Assembly: GCA_963725215.1 (NCBI GenBank)
Contig: CAVRXQ010000006.1
Coordinates: 62,001 to 126,000 of the forward strand
Direction: 5' to 3'
DNA length: 64,000 nt
Origin: CAVRXQ01 sp963725215
GTDB lineage: Bacteria > Actinomycetota > Acidimicrobiia > Acidimicrobiales > Bog-793
Part shown: one piece after another, positions 37,400 to 45,875 of the stretch
Numbering within the stretch: the first letter of the stretch is position 1
Layout of the letters: every line of letters starts with the position of its first letter
Made by a program: the position numbers and the translations under genes
The notes under the pieces: model-generated
The model's database searches: none
What the model was told of the DNA's origin: nothing
What the model saw: only the letters and a program-made list of their open reading frames with translations

Positions 37400-38056
37400 A
37401 TTCGCGTTTAATCGAACCCAATTGAGCCACCTCTGGCCGGATTCTGACGACCGGACGAGGGAAGCGGTCGACGTCGTCCTCGGAGCGTTACGCGGACATT
37501 TCGCGGACACTGGGAGGCTGATTAGGGCCGAACCTCCCTGGTCAGCACCAATAAATGCGGCGAGCCGGCCTATAGGCGGGATTCTGATCGACGCAAAACC
37601 GTGATCTGCGACTTCCCCTTCTTTCCTGTTTGAACTGCTATTTCGCGCCAACTGGAAGCGGTTGCTGCCGGTTGATGCCACTTGCTTCGCGCACGGATCG
37701 CGCACGGAACGCGCACGCCGCCAGAGGGTCGTTTGCGATTCAAGTGGCCAGTGGATGTGGTTCACACCCCTACGGATTACGTCAGCGATCTTTGGCGCTT
37801 GCCTGAGGCTCCGAAACGACGAAGCGGTTAACGGACCGGGGGTCGCTTACGAAGGGCTTCCAAACGAAGCCAGGTCTAATTCGTCGGACCTCTTGTCTCC
37901 TCGAACATTGTGAGCCAGCTCCGCTGTACGTCGAACTGTGTTCCGGCGGTATCTGGCCAGCTGCTATCGCAGCATGAGGCGGATGCGTTCGAGAAGTTCA
38001 TGTGCGGGAAACGAGCGTGAAAACCTTCGGAAATGCCCAAATAGCACTATGGCGAG
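37400..38056 (+). other. gene-poor junction between core and accessory DNA
   Basis: About 650 bases with no supported gene. It contains copy 1 of repeat family A (near 37769-37821) and a direct repeat CGCGCACGGA-like pair near 37697-37713. Base composition becomes visibly less GC-rich from here rightward. This is a plausible left border of the accessory island. Confidence 0.45.
37769..37821. repeat. repeat family A, copy 1
   Basis: Core TACGGATTACGTCAGCGAT and then TTTGGCGCTTGCCTGAGGCT. It matches copies near 38846 and 45601. Similarity to copy 3 extends to the left (AGAGGGTCG ... GATTCAAG), so the unit may be about 110 bases. Confidence 0.65.
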
Positions 38057-38734
38057 GTGCTCGTCCTAGTTCGCGTCGCGCTTGACGACCGGCCCGGAGA
38101 ATTGGCGTTGGCTGCTGCTGCCATCGCCGAAGCCGGCGGGAACATCCTCGCCATGGATGTCGTCGAACGCGACAACACAAAAGTGATCGATGACTTCGTC
38201 GTCGAACTCGGCGATGCCGGGCCAGCTGTGGTCGCCCAATTTCTCAGCTCGGTGCCTGACATGGTGGTCGATTGTGTACGGATGACCTCCGAGAGCGGGC
38301 TCCACCGCGAATTAGAGCTCCTCAGCGCTCTTGTCTCCAATCAGCGGCCGAGCCTCGACCTGCTGGCAAGGCTCGTTCCGGCGATCGTTCACTGTGACTG
38401 GGCAATCGTCATCTCGTCGCTCGGACCCGCAGTTGTCGTGACTCACAGCAGTGCCGCCGGACCCCGGATCCGCTGGTCTGATCTGCCGTGGCTACCAATC
38501 TCGGTGCCACAATCGCTCGATCCGGATGCCGACTGGGTGCCCGACTCTTGGCACTCCCTCCGTCTCTCACTCGCCGCCGCGCCGGTTGACGTTGACACGG
38601 CAATGCTCGTCTGCCGCACAGCTGGCCCGAGCTTCCGCAGCAGCGAACTCGACCGATTGGGACAGCTCGGTTGGCTCGCCGGGGGATTGCTTCAGACGGC
38701 TCTGGGATCGGGTTCGCTTTCTACGGTCGCCTGA
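38057..38734 (+). CDS. ACT-domain protein
   Basis: 225 aa. The N-terminal ACT domain (residues 2-75) reads LVRVALDDRPGELALAAAAI and GGNILAMDVVERD, typical of amino-acid-binding regulatory domains. The remainder looks like a small GAF-like sensor without clear motifs. Function unknown. It starts at GTG 38057 and stands alone between two copies of repeat A. Confidence 0.75.
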   Translation: MLVLVRVALDDRPGELALAAAAIAEAGGNILAMDVVERDNTKVIDDFVVELGDAGPAVVAQFLSSVPDMVVDCVRMTSESGLHRELELLSALVSNQRPSLDLLARLVPAIVHCDWAIVISSLGPAVVVTHSSAAGPRIRWSDLPWLPISVPQSLDPDADWVPDSWHSLRLSLAAAPVDVDTAMLVCRTAGPSFRSSELDRLGQLGWLAGGLLQTALGSGSLSTVA

Positions 38735-38845
38735 TCACAGCATCGGTTTCGTCGCCGGTCCAGTAGGAACAGCCTGCGTCATCGTCACTCAGAACATCCC
38801 GCCGCCCGATTTACTAAAAGGCATGGGATACACCAAGTGGACCGG

Positions 38846-38905
38846 GATTATCCGATTACGGATTACGTCAACGATGAATGGCGCTTGCCTGGGGCCCAAA
38901 TCGAT
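38846..38905. repeat. repeat family A, copy 2
   Basis: Contains TCCGATTACGGATTACGTCA, ATGGCGCTTGCCTGGGG and CCCAAATCGA. It lies in the 250-base gap between the ACT-domain gene and the DUF5131 gene. The first half holds a short internal GATTACGGATTACG duplication. Confidence 0.7.
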
Positions 38906-38991
38906 TACGGGTGTTAATGATGGGGGAGTCGTAGTTCTGTTTGTCAATGTGCCTAAAGTTGGCCGGGTTTATCAATGAGGCTGGTGCAGTA

Positions 38992-39747
38992 GTGGGCGAT
39001 CGATCCGCCATCGAGTGGACCCAGGCGACCTGGAATCCGACCACGGGCTGCAATCGAATCTCGCCCGGGTGCGACCGCTGCTATGCGCTCACGCTTGCGA
39101 AGCGTCTCAAGGCGATGGGCGTGGATAAATACCAAGCAGACGGGGACGAAGTTACCTCGGGCCCTGGATTTGCTCTGACGCTGCATTCGGATGTGCTCGA
39201 CCTACCCAAGAAGTGGACGACCCCGAGAACGGTGTTCGTTAATTCGATGAGTGATTTGTTCCATGACGACGTACCGGTCGAGTTCATCGAGCGGGTTTAC
39301 GGAGTTATGGCCGCAACGCCACAACACACGTACCAGATTCTGACTAAGCGCTCGCGTCGCCTCGTTCGGTTGAGCAGTCGCATTTCGTGGCCCTCAAATG
39401 TGTGGATGGGCGTGAGCGTCGAGAACGAACGCTACGCGTTTCGTGCCGATCATCTCCGCGAGGTTCCGGCGGCTGTTCGATTTCTTTCGATAGAGCCGCT
39501 CATTGGACCGGTACGGAATCTTGATCTACGAGGCATCGATTGGGTGATCGTTGGCGGAGAAAGTGGTCCTGGTGCAAGACGACTGGATCCCGGATGGGTA
39601 ATCGAGATTCGGGATCAGTGTGTCGTCGAAGGAGTGCCCTTCTTTTTCAAACAGTGGGGCGGCCGAACTCCGAAGGCCGGAGGGAGAGAAATCGAGGGTC
39701 GAATCTGGGACGAAATGCCGACAAAAGGGCGCGTAGGTGCCTGCTAG
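38992..39747 (+). CDS. DUF5131 / phage Gp37-Gp68 family three-cysteine protein
   Basis: 251 aa. The conserved start SAIEWTQATWNPTTGC, and the three-cysteine motif CNRISPGCDRCYA, mark the DUF5131 family, which resembles radical-SAM-type iron-sulfur proteins. FVNSMSDLFHDDVP, WMGVSVENERY, RFLSIEPLIG and VGGESGPGARR are further family blocks. GTG 38992 gives the normal N terminus; TTG 38941 is in frame too. It overlaps the next gene, tcmP, by 11 bases, its usual partner. Confidence 0.87.
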   Translation: MGDRSAIEWTQATWNPTTGCNRISPGCDRCYALTLAKRLKAMGVDKYQADGDEVTSGPGFALTLHSDVLDLPKKWTTPRTVFVNSMSDLFHDDVPVEFIERVYGVMAATPQHTYQILTKRSRRLVRLSSRISWPSNVWMGVSVENERYAFRADHLREVPAAVRFLSIEPLIGPVRNLDLRGIDWVIVGGESGPGARRLDPGWVIEIRDQCVVEGVPFFFKQWGGRTPKAGGREIEGRIWDEMPTKGRVGAC

Positions 39748-40906
39748 CTCAGAATTCTTTGGAGAACGGCATCCCCAGGCAGTTCTCAAACACGGAATCC
39801 TGACCAGATACGCGTACTACTTTGCTTCTCGAGCCGGGTTAGCGACGCAGGGTCGTGTTGCCTTCATCGATGGATATGCCGGTGAAGGCCGATACAAAGA
39901 CGGAACACCAGGCTCGCCGATATTGCTCGCTTCCGAGGGGACTCGGGCGCAGATCGTGCACCGTCGTGTGATGCTGGCTTTCGTTGAGCGAGACGAAGAG
40001 CGCCGCGAAGCTCTCCGCGAGTCCCTCGAACTGCACTCCGTAAGACCTGATCAACTTCTCGGTGGAGACTTCCAGCAGATCGCTGATGCGCTCCTCGATA
40101 GGTATCACGACAACGCCGTCTTTCTGTTCGTCGATCCGTTCGGACTCGCAATCGACTACGAGACGTTTGCGCGCATACTTTCCAGATCGCTAAAAAGACG
40201 GCCAATTGACGCGCTGTACCACTTCAGTCTATCGACAGTGGCGCGCATGGGTCGCCTTGCCGTGAGTGACTCGGCAGACGCGCAGAAGGCGGCAGCTCAA
40301 CTCGAAGCAGCGCTTGGTTCGGTCCCGTGGCGTGGCTACTTCGAAAATGCGAACCAACCCGGAGACCCAACACGAGCTGCAATCGCCGTTGCGCGACAGT
40401 TCGGACAACTGATCCTTGAGTCCACCGGAATACGCAGCACAGCGGTCGAGGTTCGCCAAAACCCTGACCAGTTGCCGAAATACCTCTTGATGTTGTTCTC
40501 GGCTGACCGTCAAGCCCACTGGGACTTTGCAGATGTTGCGGGAATGGCCCACGTGGATTGGCTCCATCACTGCGAACACGTTGACTACGACGCCTTCATG
40601 AGTCAGCAAGAGAGCGCAGGGCTGCAATCGCTATTCCCTTTATCTGCTCCGACGCGCAGCGATATAGACGAACGGATTGCCGAACTTGCGCACACGTTCC
40701 TCACGCGCCATCTGCGCCGAGTGCTCGCTGAACAAGGATCGCTCACACCGATCGACGCAATCGAGGACACATACGGCGAGATGCTCGGGCGCGCCCGTGT
40801 CACACACGTTCGCGCGGCTGTTAAAGCTCTTTACGCAGCGGGACAGATCGATGACGACGGAAAGGGCAAGTTTTGGACAAGAAACATCCGTTGGATGAGT
40901 GACTGA
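39737..40906 (+). CDS. tcmP: three-Cys-motif partner protein TcmP
   Basis: 389 aa. The N-terminal Rossmann-like region has AFIDGYAGEGRYKDG, FVERDEERREAL and NAVFLFVDPFGL, recalling methyltransferase folds, and the C-terminal end is helical with a likely winged helix. The family is defined by occurrence beside DUF5131 proteins, as here with overlapping genes. The pair is often found in phages and islands; a DNA-modifying or defence role is suspected but unproven. GTG 39737 is the start. Confidence 0.85.
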   Translation: MPASSEFFGERHPQAVLKHGILTRYAYYFASRAGLATQGRVAFIDGYAGEGRYKDGTPGSPILLASEGTRAQIVHRRVMLAFVERDEERREALRESLELHSVRPDQLLGGDFQQIADALLDRYHDNAVFLFVDPFGLAIDYETFARILSRSLKRRPIDALYHFSLSTVARMGRLAVSDSADAQKAAAQLEAALGSVPWRGYFENANQPGDPTRAAIAVARQFGQLILESTGIRSTAVEVRQNPDQLPKYLLMLFSADRQAHWDFADVAGMAHVDWLHHCEHVDYDAFMSQQESAGLQSLFPLSAPTRSDIDERIAELAHTFLTRHLRRVLAEQGSLTPIDAIEDTYGEMLGRARVTHVRAAVKALYAAGQIDDDGKGKFWTRNIRWMSD

Positions 40907-40948
40907 TGTCGGACTCTCACTCGGCGGGCCTTTCCAAGTTGCCAGTTG

Positions 40949-41046
40949 GGTGTGGGCTAACCGATCTCACCGCCGTTCGATCCTGTACACCTCCTGCCCC
41001 ACGGTCTCACGCACAGGATTCATCGATGGTGGGGACTCCCCTTCCC
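40949..41046. repeat. repeat family B, copy 1
   Basis: About 100 bases including TGTGGGCTAACCGATCTCAC, CACCTCCTGCCC and TCACGCACAGGATTCATCGA. It runs directly into palindrome P1. Copies lie near 44033 and 52451. Confidence 0.65.
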
Positions 41047-41079
41047 CATGCATGGTCATCATCCTCGTGACCATGCATG
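41047..41079. repeat. palindrome P1
   Basis: CATGCATGGTCA, a 9-base spacer, then TGACCATGCATG: perfect 12-bp arms. It sits after tcmP and 25 bases before the first split-barrel gene. Confidence 0.85.
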
Positions 41080-41103
41080 TAAACGTCGCTACGTTCTCTC
41101 AAC

Positions 41104-41559
41104 GTGGAACTTGAAGACTTTCTCGCCCTTCCGCTCGTGGCACGCGTTGCCATGAACTGCCCTCGGGGACCGACGATTCGCCCGATCTGGTTCCTATACG
41201 AAGATGCTGCGTTCTGGTGGCTGACTGGTTCGTCGTATTCCCGACTCGGCGAATGGCTCGCCCGTGATCCACGGGTGGCTTTGGTTGTCGATACTTGCGA
41301 TCTTTCAACTGGAGAGGTTTTGGGCGTGACAGCAGTCGGGCGTGCCGAAGTTGGACCATTGGACGTCGACCGGGCAAAGCGCAAGTTGGCGAAGTATCTC
41401 GGCTCAGACGAGGAGCTTTGGGATCAACGGTTTCGGGAAGCCTTCCTCGATACGACCACTCGCATCGTTTCGCTCCGACCGGATCATCGATTGAGGCTGC
41501 GTGACCTTTCCTTCACGCCGAGCGTGTCGACGATTCACCCACGTAATCCTCGAAGGTGA
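41104..41559 (+). CDS. pyridoxamine-5'-phosphate-oxidase-like flavin/F420 split-barrel protein, copy A
   Basis: 151 aa. Split-barrel fold with RPIWFLYEDAAFWWLTGSSY, RVALVVDTCDLSTGEV and VTAVGRAEVG, like FMN- or F420-binding PPOX proteins. The C-terminal EELWDQRFREAF segment is unusual. GTG 41104 starts the conserved ELEDFLALPLVARVA. It is nearly identical to the gene at 52617 and, like it, is followed within 30 bases by a palindrome and integrase-derived sequence. Cofactor and substrate unknown. Confidence 0.82.
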   Translation: MELEDFLALPLVARVAMNCPRGPTIRPIWFLYEDAAFWWLTGSSYSRLGEWLARDPRVALVVDTCDLSTGEVLGVTAVGRAEVGPLDVDRAKRKLAKYLGSDEELWDQRFREAFLDTTTRIVSLRPDHRLRLRDLSFTPSVSTIHPRNPRR

Positions 41560-41571
41560 GGAATCGGTCGT

Positions 41572-41604
41572 CATACATGGTCCCGAAGAACGTGACCATG
41601 TATG
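41572..41604. repeat. palindrome P2
   Basis: CATACATGGTC, 11-base centre, GACCATGTATG: perfect 11-bp arms. It lies 12 bases after the stop of split-barrel gene A. Confidence 0.85.
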
Positions 41605-41621
41605 AGCGGAACAACGAAGCC

Positions 41622-41738
41622 TCAATCCGACGAATCGACCACGAACGGCACGTGCAGAGATTTCGCTGCTCGTTTCAAACTTCGTGCGTGAGCGATCTAT
41701 CGGACGGCGTCGACATGTCCGTCGTGCAGGATGCCTGA
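41622..41738. pseudogene. integrase gene remnant with an internal inversion
   Basis: On the minus strand 41675-41622 reads KRAAKSLHVPFVVDSSD and a stop, matching the last residues of the recombinase encoded at 53134-54114. On the plus strand 41685-41738 reads CVSDLSDGVDMSVVQDA and a stop, matching an inner segment of the same protein (CVSDLLDAGVDISVVQ). The two pieces face each other, so the remnant is both deleted and rearranged. It lies just right of P2, as the intact gene lies just right of P7. Confidence 0.8.
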
Positions 41739-41808
41739 CAAAGGGCAGGAGATCGGTTTGCCTCGAAACCCTTCAAGACGATATCGACTTCGTCGTAGAG
41801 AGGAATGA

Positions 41809-42126
41809 ATGGGTAACCGAGCGGTGAGCATCAATGTGCTCGATGTATTATCGAGCTGGTTCCACCGGCGCCAGCCGACGTACGGCGCATTGGGTATCAG
41901 TGCCTCAATCACGTTGGGATCTGAAGATAGGGTCCCCCGATCAGCATGGTTGGATTTCGAAACCGAAGAGAGGTCTGCTCGCCTGATCGTTTGGTCGAAT
42001 GGGCAAGCGGAATTGACTGTCGGAGACCTTGTCGGAAGAACGATTCTGCTGGACGAGCACCGAGAGATTGAAACAGAGGTCGGGCTAAATGATGCGGAAC
42101 GTACCATTCTCTCATTGATGTCTTAA
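41809..42126 (+). CDS. small protein of unknown function
   Basis: 105 aa, acidic, no membrane segment. ATG 41809 follows GAGAGG at a good distance. The middle (RLIVWSNGQAELTVGDLVG) looks like a beta sheet. No family recognised; size and isolated position would suit an immunity-type or cassette protein, which is only a guess. Confidence 0.55.
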   Translation: MGNRAVSINVLDVLSSWFHRRQPTYGALGISASITLGSEDRVPRSAWLDFETEERSARLIVWSNGQAELTVGDLVGRTILLDEHREIETEVGLNDAERTILSLMS

Positions 42127-42264
42127 GCGGCCCTCCTTTGCTTCATCGCATGTCGTGCTGATCACCTGCGCTTCGCAGAACAGCAGCGCACAGTCCACGT
42201 TCACACGTTCGCCGCTCGTCCTACCACAGATAACAACAACCAGACAGAATTAACCCCTCGAACC

Positions 42265-42744
42265 ATGCGAATCAAGCAGTACGCGTACTTTGCGATCTAC
42301 AGCGATGCGCTCACCGCTAGCGATGTCACGTCACTGCTCAGGATGGAACCCGACGATTTCCATGTCCGAGGCTCGCAAACCTCGACTCCGGCAGTGCCAA
42401 GGTCGCACCGCTGGCGAATCCGATGCGATGAACGTGGCCTCCCGGTGGACGATCAGATACGAAGACTTATTATTCGTCTCGACCCGTATCGGCAGGCGCT
42501 CGTCAAACTTGCAAGCGATCTAGCCGAGCAGCACCCTCCGGGGCGAATCGTGCTTGGCGTGGTGCGTAAATTCGACGATGAGGAGGGAGAAGAAGAGGAA
42601 GACTCGGTAATCGTGCTCCCCGACGGTTCAACATTGGAACGCCTGCCTGGTCAGCATCAACTGTTGGGATGGAGTCTGGACTCCAAGATGCTCGAATTCG
42701 TGCGGACCGTCGGGGCTGAAATTGACGTGGACGAATACGGATGA
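42265..42744 (+). CDS. DUF4279 domain protein
   Basis: 159 aa. The pattern YAYFAIYSDALTASDVTSLL ... HRWRIRCDERGL ... LVKLASDLAEQ matches DUF4279, a small family common in toxin-immunity and accessory contexts. It has an acidic EEGEEEED loop near residue 113. It starts at ATG 42265 and ends 29 bases before palindrome P3. Confidence 0.75.
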   Translation: MRIKQYAYFAIYSDALTASDVTSLLRMEPDDFHVRGSQTSTPAVPRSHRWRIRCDERGLPVDDQIRRLIIRLDPYRQALVKLASDLAEQHPPGRIVLGVVRKFDDEEGEEEEDSVIVLPDGSTLERLPGQHQLLGWSLDSKMLEFVRTVGAEIDVDEYG

Positions 42745-42772
42745 ACAGATTTTGTTCGACTGTCAATCAGCC

Positions 42773-42804
42773 CATACATGGCCAACATTCGATGACCATC
42801 TATG
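42773..42804. repeat. palindrome P3
   Basis: CATACATGGCCA, 8-base centre, TGACCATCTATG; arms match except for two positions. It lies 29 bases after the DUF4279 gene. Confidence 0.75.
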
Positions 42805-43137
42805 ACGAACCGGACTCAACGAGTGGCGATCAGCCGCTACCACGCCCGATTTGAGGAAGTGATCCAGTTCTCAGCTGACGTGTTTCACGTTTACGAATTG
42901 CTGTTTGAACAATTCGAGCAGACACAGCAGCGAGTGCCGACGTGACGAGCGGAGCGATGACCCGGAGAGCCAAGCGAAACGCAGGGTGAAGGTTTCGATT
43001 TCGTCGGATGACGACCCGTTCAACGATCTCCCATGCAGCAAAGCCAGTCACTCCGCCGCTCGGACTCGTAATCTCCCACCGACTTCGACCGCTGATGCTT
43101 CGTATAGGCATCGTTCGCCTCGTAATTCGTTGCAACA
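42805..43137 (+). other. region without a supported gene
   Basis: About 330 bases right of P3. Open frames on both strands overlap one another, are rich in Arg/Ser and lack RBS, so none is called. Confidence 0.4.
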
Positions 43138-43329
43138 TCAAGCGGACTTCTTCTTGTCCGTTTTCGGGACGATCGTCAGTGATCCGGCGGCTGGAACAAA
43201 CGAGGACTCTGTTCCATCGTCCCATTTCACCCGCACGAGCGGACCTTGAGTGGCGGTGACCACACCCGATCGGGGCGGGGTTCCGACCTTTTCGGATTCG
43301 ACGACGATGTGGTCGTTGATCTTGACCAT
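43138..43329 (-). CDS. DUF1918 domain protein
   Basis: 63 aa. VKINDHIVVESEKVGTPPR and VRVKWDDGTESSFVPAAG are the DUF1918 SH3-like signature of small actinobacterial proteins of unknown role. AGGAGGTG lies just upstream of ATG 43329, which is therefore preferred over the longer frame starting at 43368. Confidence 0.87.
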   Translation of the reverse strand: MVKINDHIVVESEKVGTPPRSGVVTATQGPLVRVKWDDGTESSFVPAAGSLTIVPKTDKKKSA

Positions 43330-43451
43330 TTGCACCTCCTGAGCAGTGCAGCCACTAGCCCGCCTCAAATCTACGATTAGTCAGGGAATCAAGAACAGCG
43401 CCAGATTTGTCGTAACCACAAATACCATGGCCGCTTCACTGGGGGGACACG

Positions 43452-43856
43452 TTGCGACACCTTGATGCGGCTCTCGTCGCATCGGCCGTTGGCGCAAACG
43501 GCGTGATCCTTTTGATCATTCTTGCGATCCTGGTCTTTGAGGCTGCAAGCTTGTGGAAGATCCTCACCAAAGCCGGGCGCCCTGGGTGGGCGATCCTCAT
43601 CCCGATCTACAACTCCTACGTATTGATCAAGATCGCCGGTAAATCGGGGTGGTGGCTTCTGCTCTTCTTCATCCCATTCGTCAACGCCGTCGCCCTGATC
43701 ATCATCTTGAACGAGCTGGCGAGGAGTTTTGGTCGGGGCGGCGGGTTCACGATCGGTCTCGTGTTGTTGCCGTACATCTTTTTCCCGATACTCGGATTCG
43801 GCTCAGATCAGTACGTCGGTCCTGGCGGACTTCCCTCGGACTACCCGTCTTTTTGA
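43452..43856 (+). CDS. DUF5684-like membrane protein
   Basis: 134 aa, four hydrophobic segments. The feature WKILTKAGRPGWAILIPIYN with KSGWWLLLFFIPFVN is typical of the DUF5684 family (signal-peptidase-I-neighbour membrane proteins of unknown function). The TTG at 43452 is preceded by GGGGGGAC. A damaged second copy lies at 44242. Confidence 0.8.
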   Translation: MRHLDAALVASAVGANGVILLIILAILVFEAASLWKILTKAGRPGWAILIPIYNSYVLIKIAGKSGWWLLLFFIPFVNAVALIIILNELARSFGRGGGFTIGLVLLPYIFFPILGFGSDQYVGPGGLPSDYPSF

Positions 43857-44032
43857 CGACGTTCGATATGTCGACATGGCTCATCAAGGCGACGGCGAAG
43901 TCGCCCGTTTCTCGTGACCGTCATTGCTCGTGAGGCTCCGAACGCTGACCTCTACGTATTGCGCACCCCGAAAGAAGTGCGGCGCTTCCTCTCTGACGAA
44001 GCCTCGGACACGTCCTGAGGCGCTTCTCTTGC

Positions 44033-44128
44033 GTGCGGGCTAATCGATCTCACTTCAGCTCGGCTCTCAGTACCTCCTGATCGAGCATTTCACGCACAGG
44101 AAACATCGATTATGGGGGGGTCTGCTCT
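44033..44128. repeat. repeat family B, copy 2
   Basis: Contains GCGGGCTAATCGATCTCAC, TACCTCCTGATCGAGCATTT and CACGCACAGGAAACATCGAT and ends in a run of G before palindrome P4, in the same order as copy 1 and P1. Confidence 0.7.
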
Positions 44129-44161
44129 CATACATGGTCATCAAGACAGTGACTTTCTATG
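44129..44161. repeat. palindrome P4
   Basis: CATACATGGTCA, 9-base centre, TGACTTTCTATG; the right arm has diverged at three positions. Confidence 0.65.
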
Positions 44162-44241
44162 CGTGACGAGCGACATCGTTCCTAAAGGCTCCTCCGATTT
44201 GACCGTTAGATAAACAACGGCGATCACGGGAGACGAAGCCG

Positions 44242-44481
44242 ATGGCCCATTTGCTTGCTTCGGCTACAGGACCAGTCGTCATCGTCTACCTGCTGCTCGT
44301 CGTCTTCGAGATTGCGGCGTTGTGGAAGTTGTCTACCCAGGTCGGTCGACCGCGTCGAGGCGGTTTTGCGATCGGATCGTTCTTCTTGTCGCCGATCTTC
44401 GTACCGATGCTTCCGGCCAAGGCATCCGTTAACACGGTTCACGAACCAACTTCGTGCCGCTTTCGTAATCGCCATCATTAG
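44242..44481 (+). pseudogene. truncated second copy of the DUF5684-like gene
   Basis: The first 40 residues (LLASATGPVVIVYLLLVVFE and then ALWKLSTQVGRPR) parallel residues 10-45 of the protein at 43452. After the GRP motif the similarity is lost and the frame ends early. Only the first two family elements remain, so it is probably a remnant, although an 79-aa two-segment protein could still be made. Confidence 0.6.
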
Positions 44482-44516
44482 TCGGCCAGATTCTTATCCG
44501 GGACCAAAGGTCACCG

Positions 44517-45434
44517 ATGAGCGAGTTCATAGCGATCGATTTCGAGACCGCCAACGAGAAGGCGGGCAGCCCGTGCTCGGTGGGATGGGCTGTATCAGAG
44601 AACGGCGCCGTCACGAACCGAGGCTCTTTTCACATCCGGCCGCCTGAGTTCCGCTTTAACTCGCTGAATATGTCGATAAATGGAATTCGCCCAGAAATGT
44701 GCGAGAAGGCGCCGGAGTGGCACGACGCTCTCGATCGACTCGTGACAATTATCGACGGACGACTTGTCGCCGCCCACTATGCGCCGTTCGACATCGCCGT
44801 AATCCGTCATTCCTGCGATGAGACCGGGGTCGCTCGCCCCGAACTGCGATTTACGTGCACCTGCCGCATCGCCCGAATGGTGTGGCCGGGGTATGCCTGT
44901 TATTCGCTGCCGGACGTCGCTGATCTGGCCGGGATCGGGGGATTTGATCATCACGACGCTTCCAGCGATGCCTGGGCGTGTGCGGCGATCGCCAACGTCG
45001 CCGTTCGACGACGGAATGCTGCCGGACTCAATGAACTTTTGTCTCAGCTCAACATTGTTCCCGGATTATTGGCACCTGGTCTTTACGACGCCGCTCAGGA
45101 CGAATTCGAGTCTCACCACGTGCCGACTGAACAGACTGACGGAACAATCGTTAATCCTGGTCGCCCGTTCTTCGGTCGAAAAGTTGCATTCACTGGCGGT
45201 CTCGATTCGATGACTCGTCACGAAGCTCAGCAAGCCGTCCTCAACGCCGGTGGTAAACCGTCGACGAGCGTTTCAAAGCTGACGGATTACGTGGTCGTCG
45301 GGGGTGAGTTTCACGGACTTCTTCAGGATCACCTGAGCCACAAGCTCGAATCAGCGCTCAAACTCAGGGCGGCCGCTGCCTCGATCGAGCTACTCAGCGA
45401 ACACGACTTCCTGGCGATGCTCCGAGCCGGTTGA
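44517..45434 (+). CDS. DEDDh 3'-5' exonuclease with C-terminal BRCT domain
   Basis: 305 aa. The exonuclease domain (1-165) has FIAIDFETAN (motif I), HYAPFDIAV (motif II) and HHDASSDA (motif III), like DNA polymerase III epsilon subunits. Residues about 215-300 are a BRCT domain: GRKVAFTGGLDSMTRHEAQ and SKLTDYVVVGG. Such proteins trim DNA 3' ends; the BRCT part suggests recruitment to DNA damage or a ligase-like partner. ATG 44517 is used. Palindrome P5 follows 70 bases after the stop. Confidence 0.87.
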   Translation: MSEFIAIDFETANEKAGSPCSVGWAVSENGAVTNRGSFHIRPPEFRFNSLNMSINGIRPEMCEKAPEWHDALDRLVTIIDGRLVAAHYAPFDIAVIRHSCDETGVARPELRFTCTCRIARMVWPGYACYSLPDVADLAGIGGFDHHDASSDAWACAAIANVAVRRRNAAGLNELLSQLNIVPGLLAPGLYDAAQDEFESHHVPTEQTDGTIVNPGRPFFGRKVAFTGGLDSMTRHEAQQAVLNAGGKPSTSVSKLTDYVVVGGEFHGLLQDHLSHKLESALKLRAAAASIELLSEHDFLAMLRAG

Positions 45435-45503
45435 AGTTCGGCTCTGAGAAGCCGCATCAAGAAGTTTGAAGTTCGAGACTCTGCGTTGGCTATTTCGGGT
45501 CGC

Positions 45504-45536
45504 CATACCTGGTCATCGGGATCGTGGCCACGTATG
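45504..45536. repeat. palindrome P5
   Basis: CATACCTGGTCA, 9-base centre, TGGCCACGTATG; the arms pair at nine of twelve positions. It lies between the exonuclease gene and repeat A copy 3. Confidence 0.65.
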
Positions 45537-45600
45537 TAGTCGGGACGAATCGCAGCGCCCGACCGCAGAGGGTCGATGCCGTTCAAGGACTTGCACTGTG

Positions 45601-45660
45601 CATTATCCGATTACGGATTATGTCAACGGTGAACGACGCTTGCGTGGGGCCCCAAATCGA
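45601..45660. repeat. repeat family A, copy 3
   Basis: ATCCGATTACGGATTATGTC, then GACGCTTGCGTGGGGCC and CCAAATCGA. To its left AGAGGGTCGATGCCGTTCAA parallels the left flank of copy 1. It lies 215 bases before the stop of the reverse sigma-like gene, in an otherwise empty 440-base gap. Confidence 0.7.
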
Positions 45661-45875
45661 CGACAAGACTTAATGGAGGGCAGGTCGATCACAGCGCTCC
45701 CGAATTACGCCCCTTGGCTCCAATAATCCGAGGCATGTGCAATTGGCTGTTCGCGACTAAACGTGACACTGCGCACATCACAACGGAGTGAGCCGCCACA
45801 CTCGTGCCGTATGCACCGAATCGTGATCCCGCGTGTGCGTTTCCGCCAATGAAAAAACAATGCTGACCCGCGTTC

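Noticed and set aside
37662..37913. 83-codon frame in the gap after the methyltransferase
   Set aside because: It crosses repeat A copy 1, has no RBS and no recognisable protein features.
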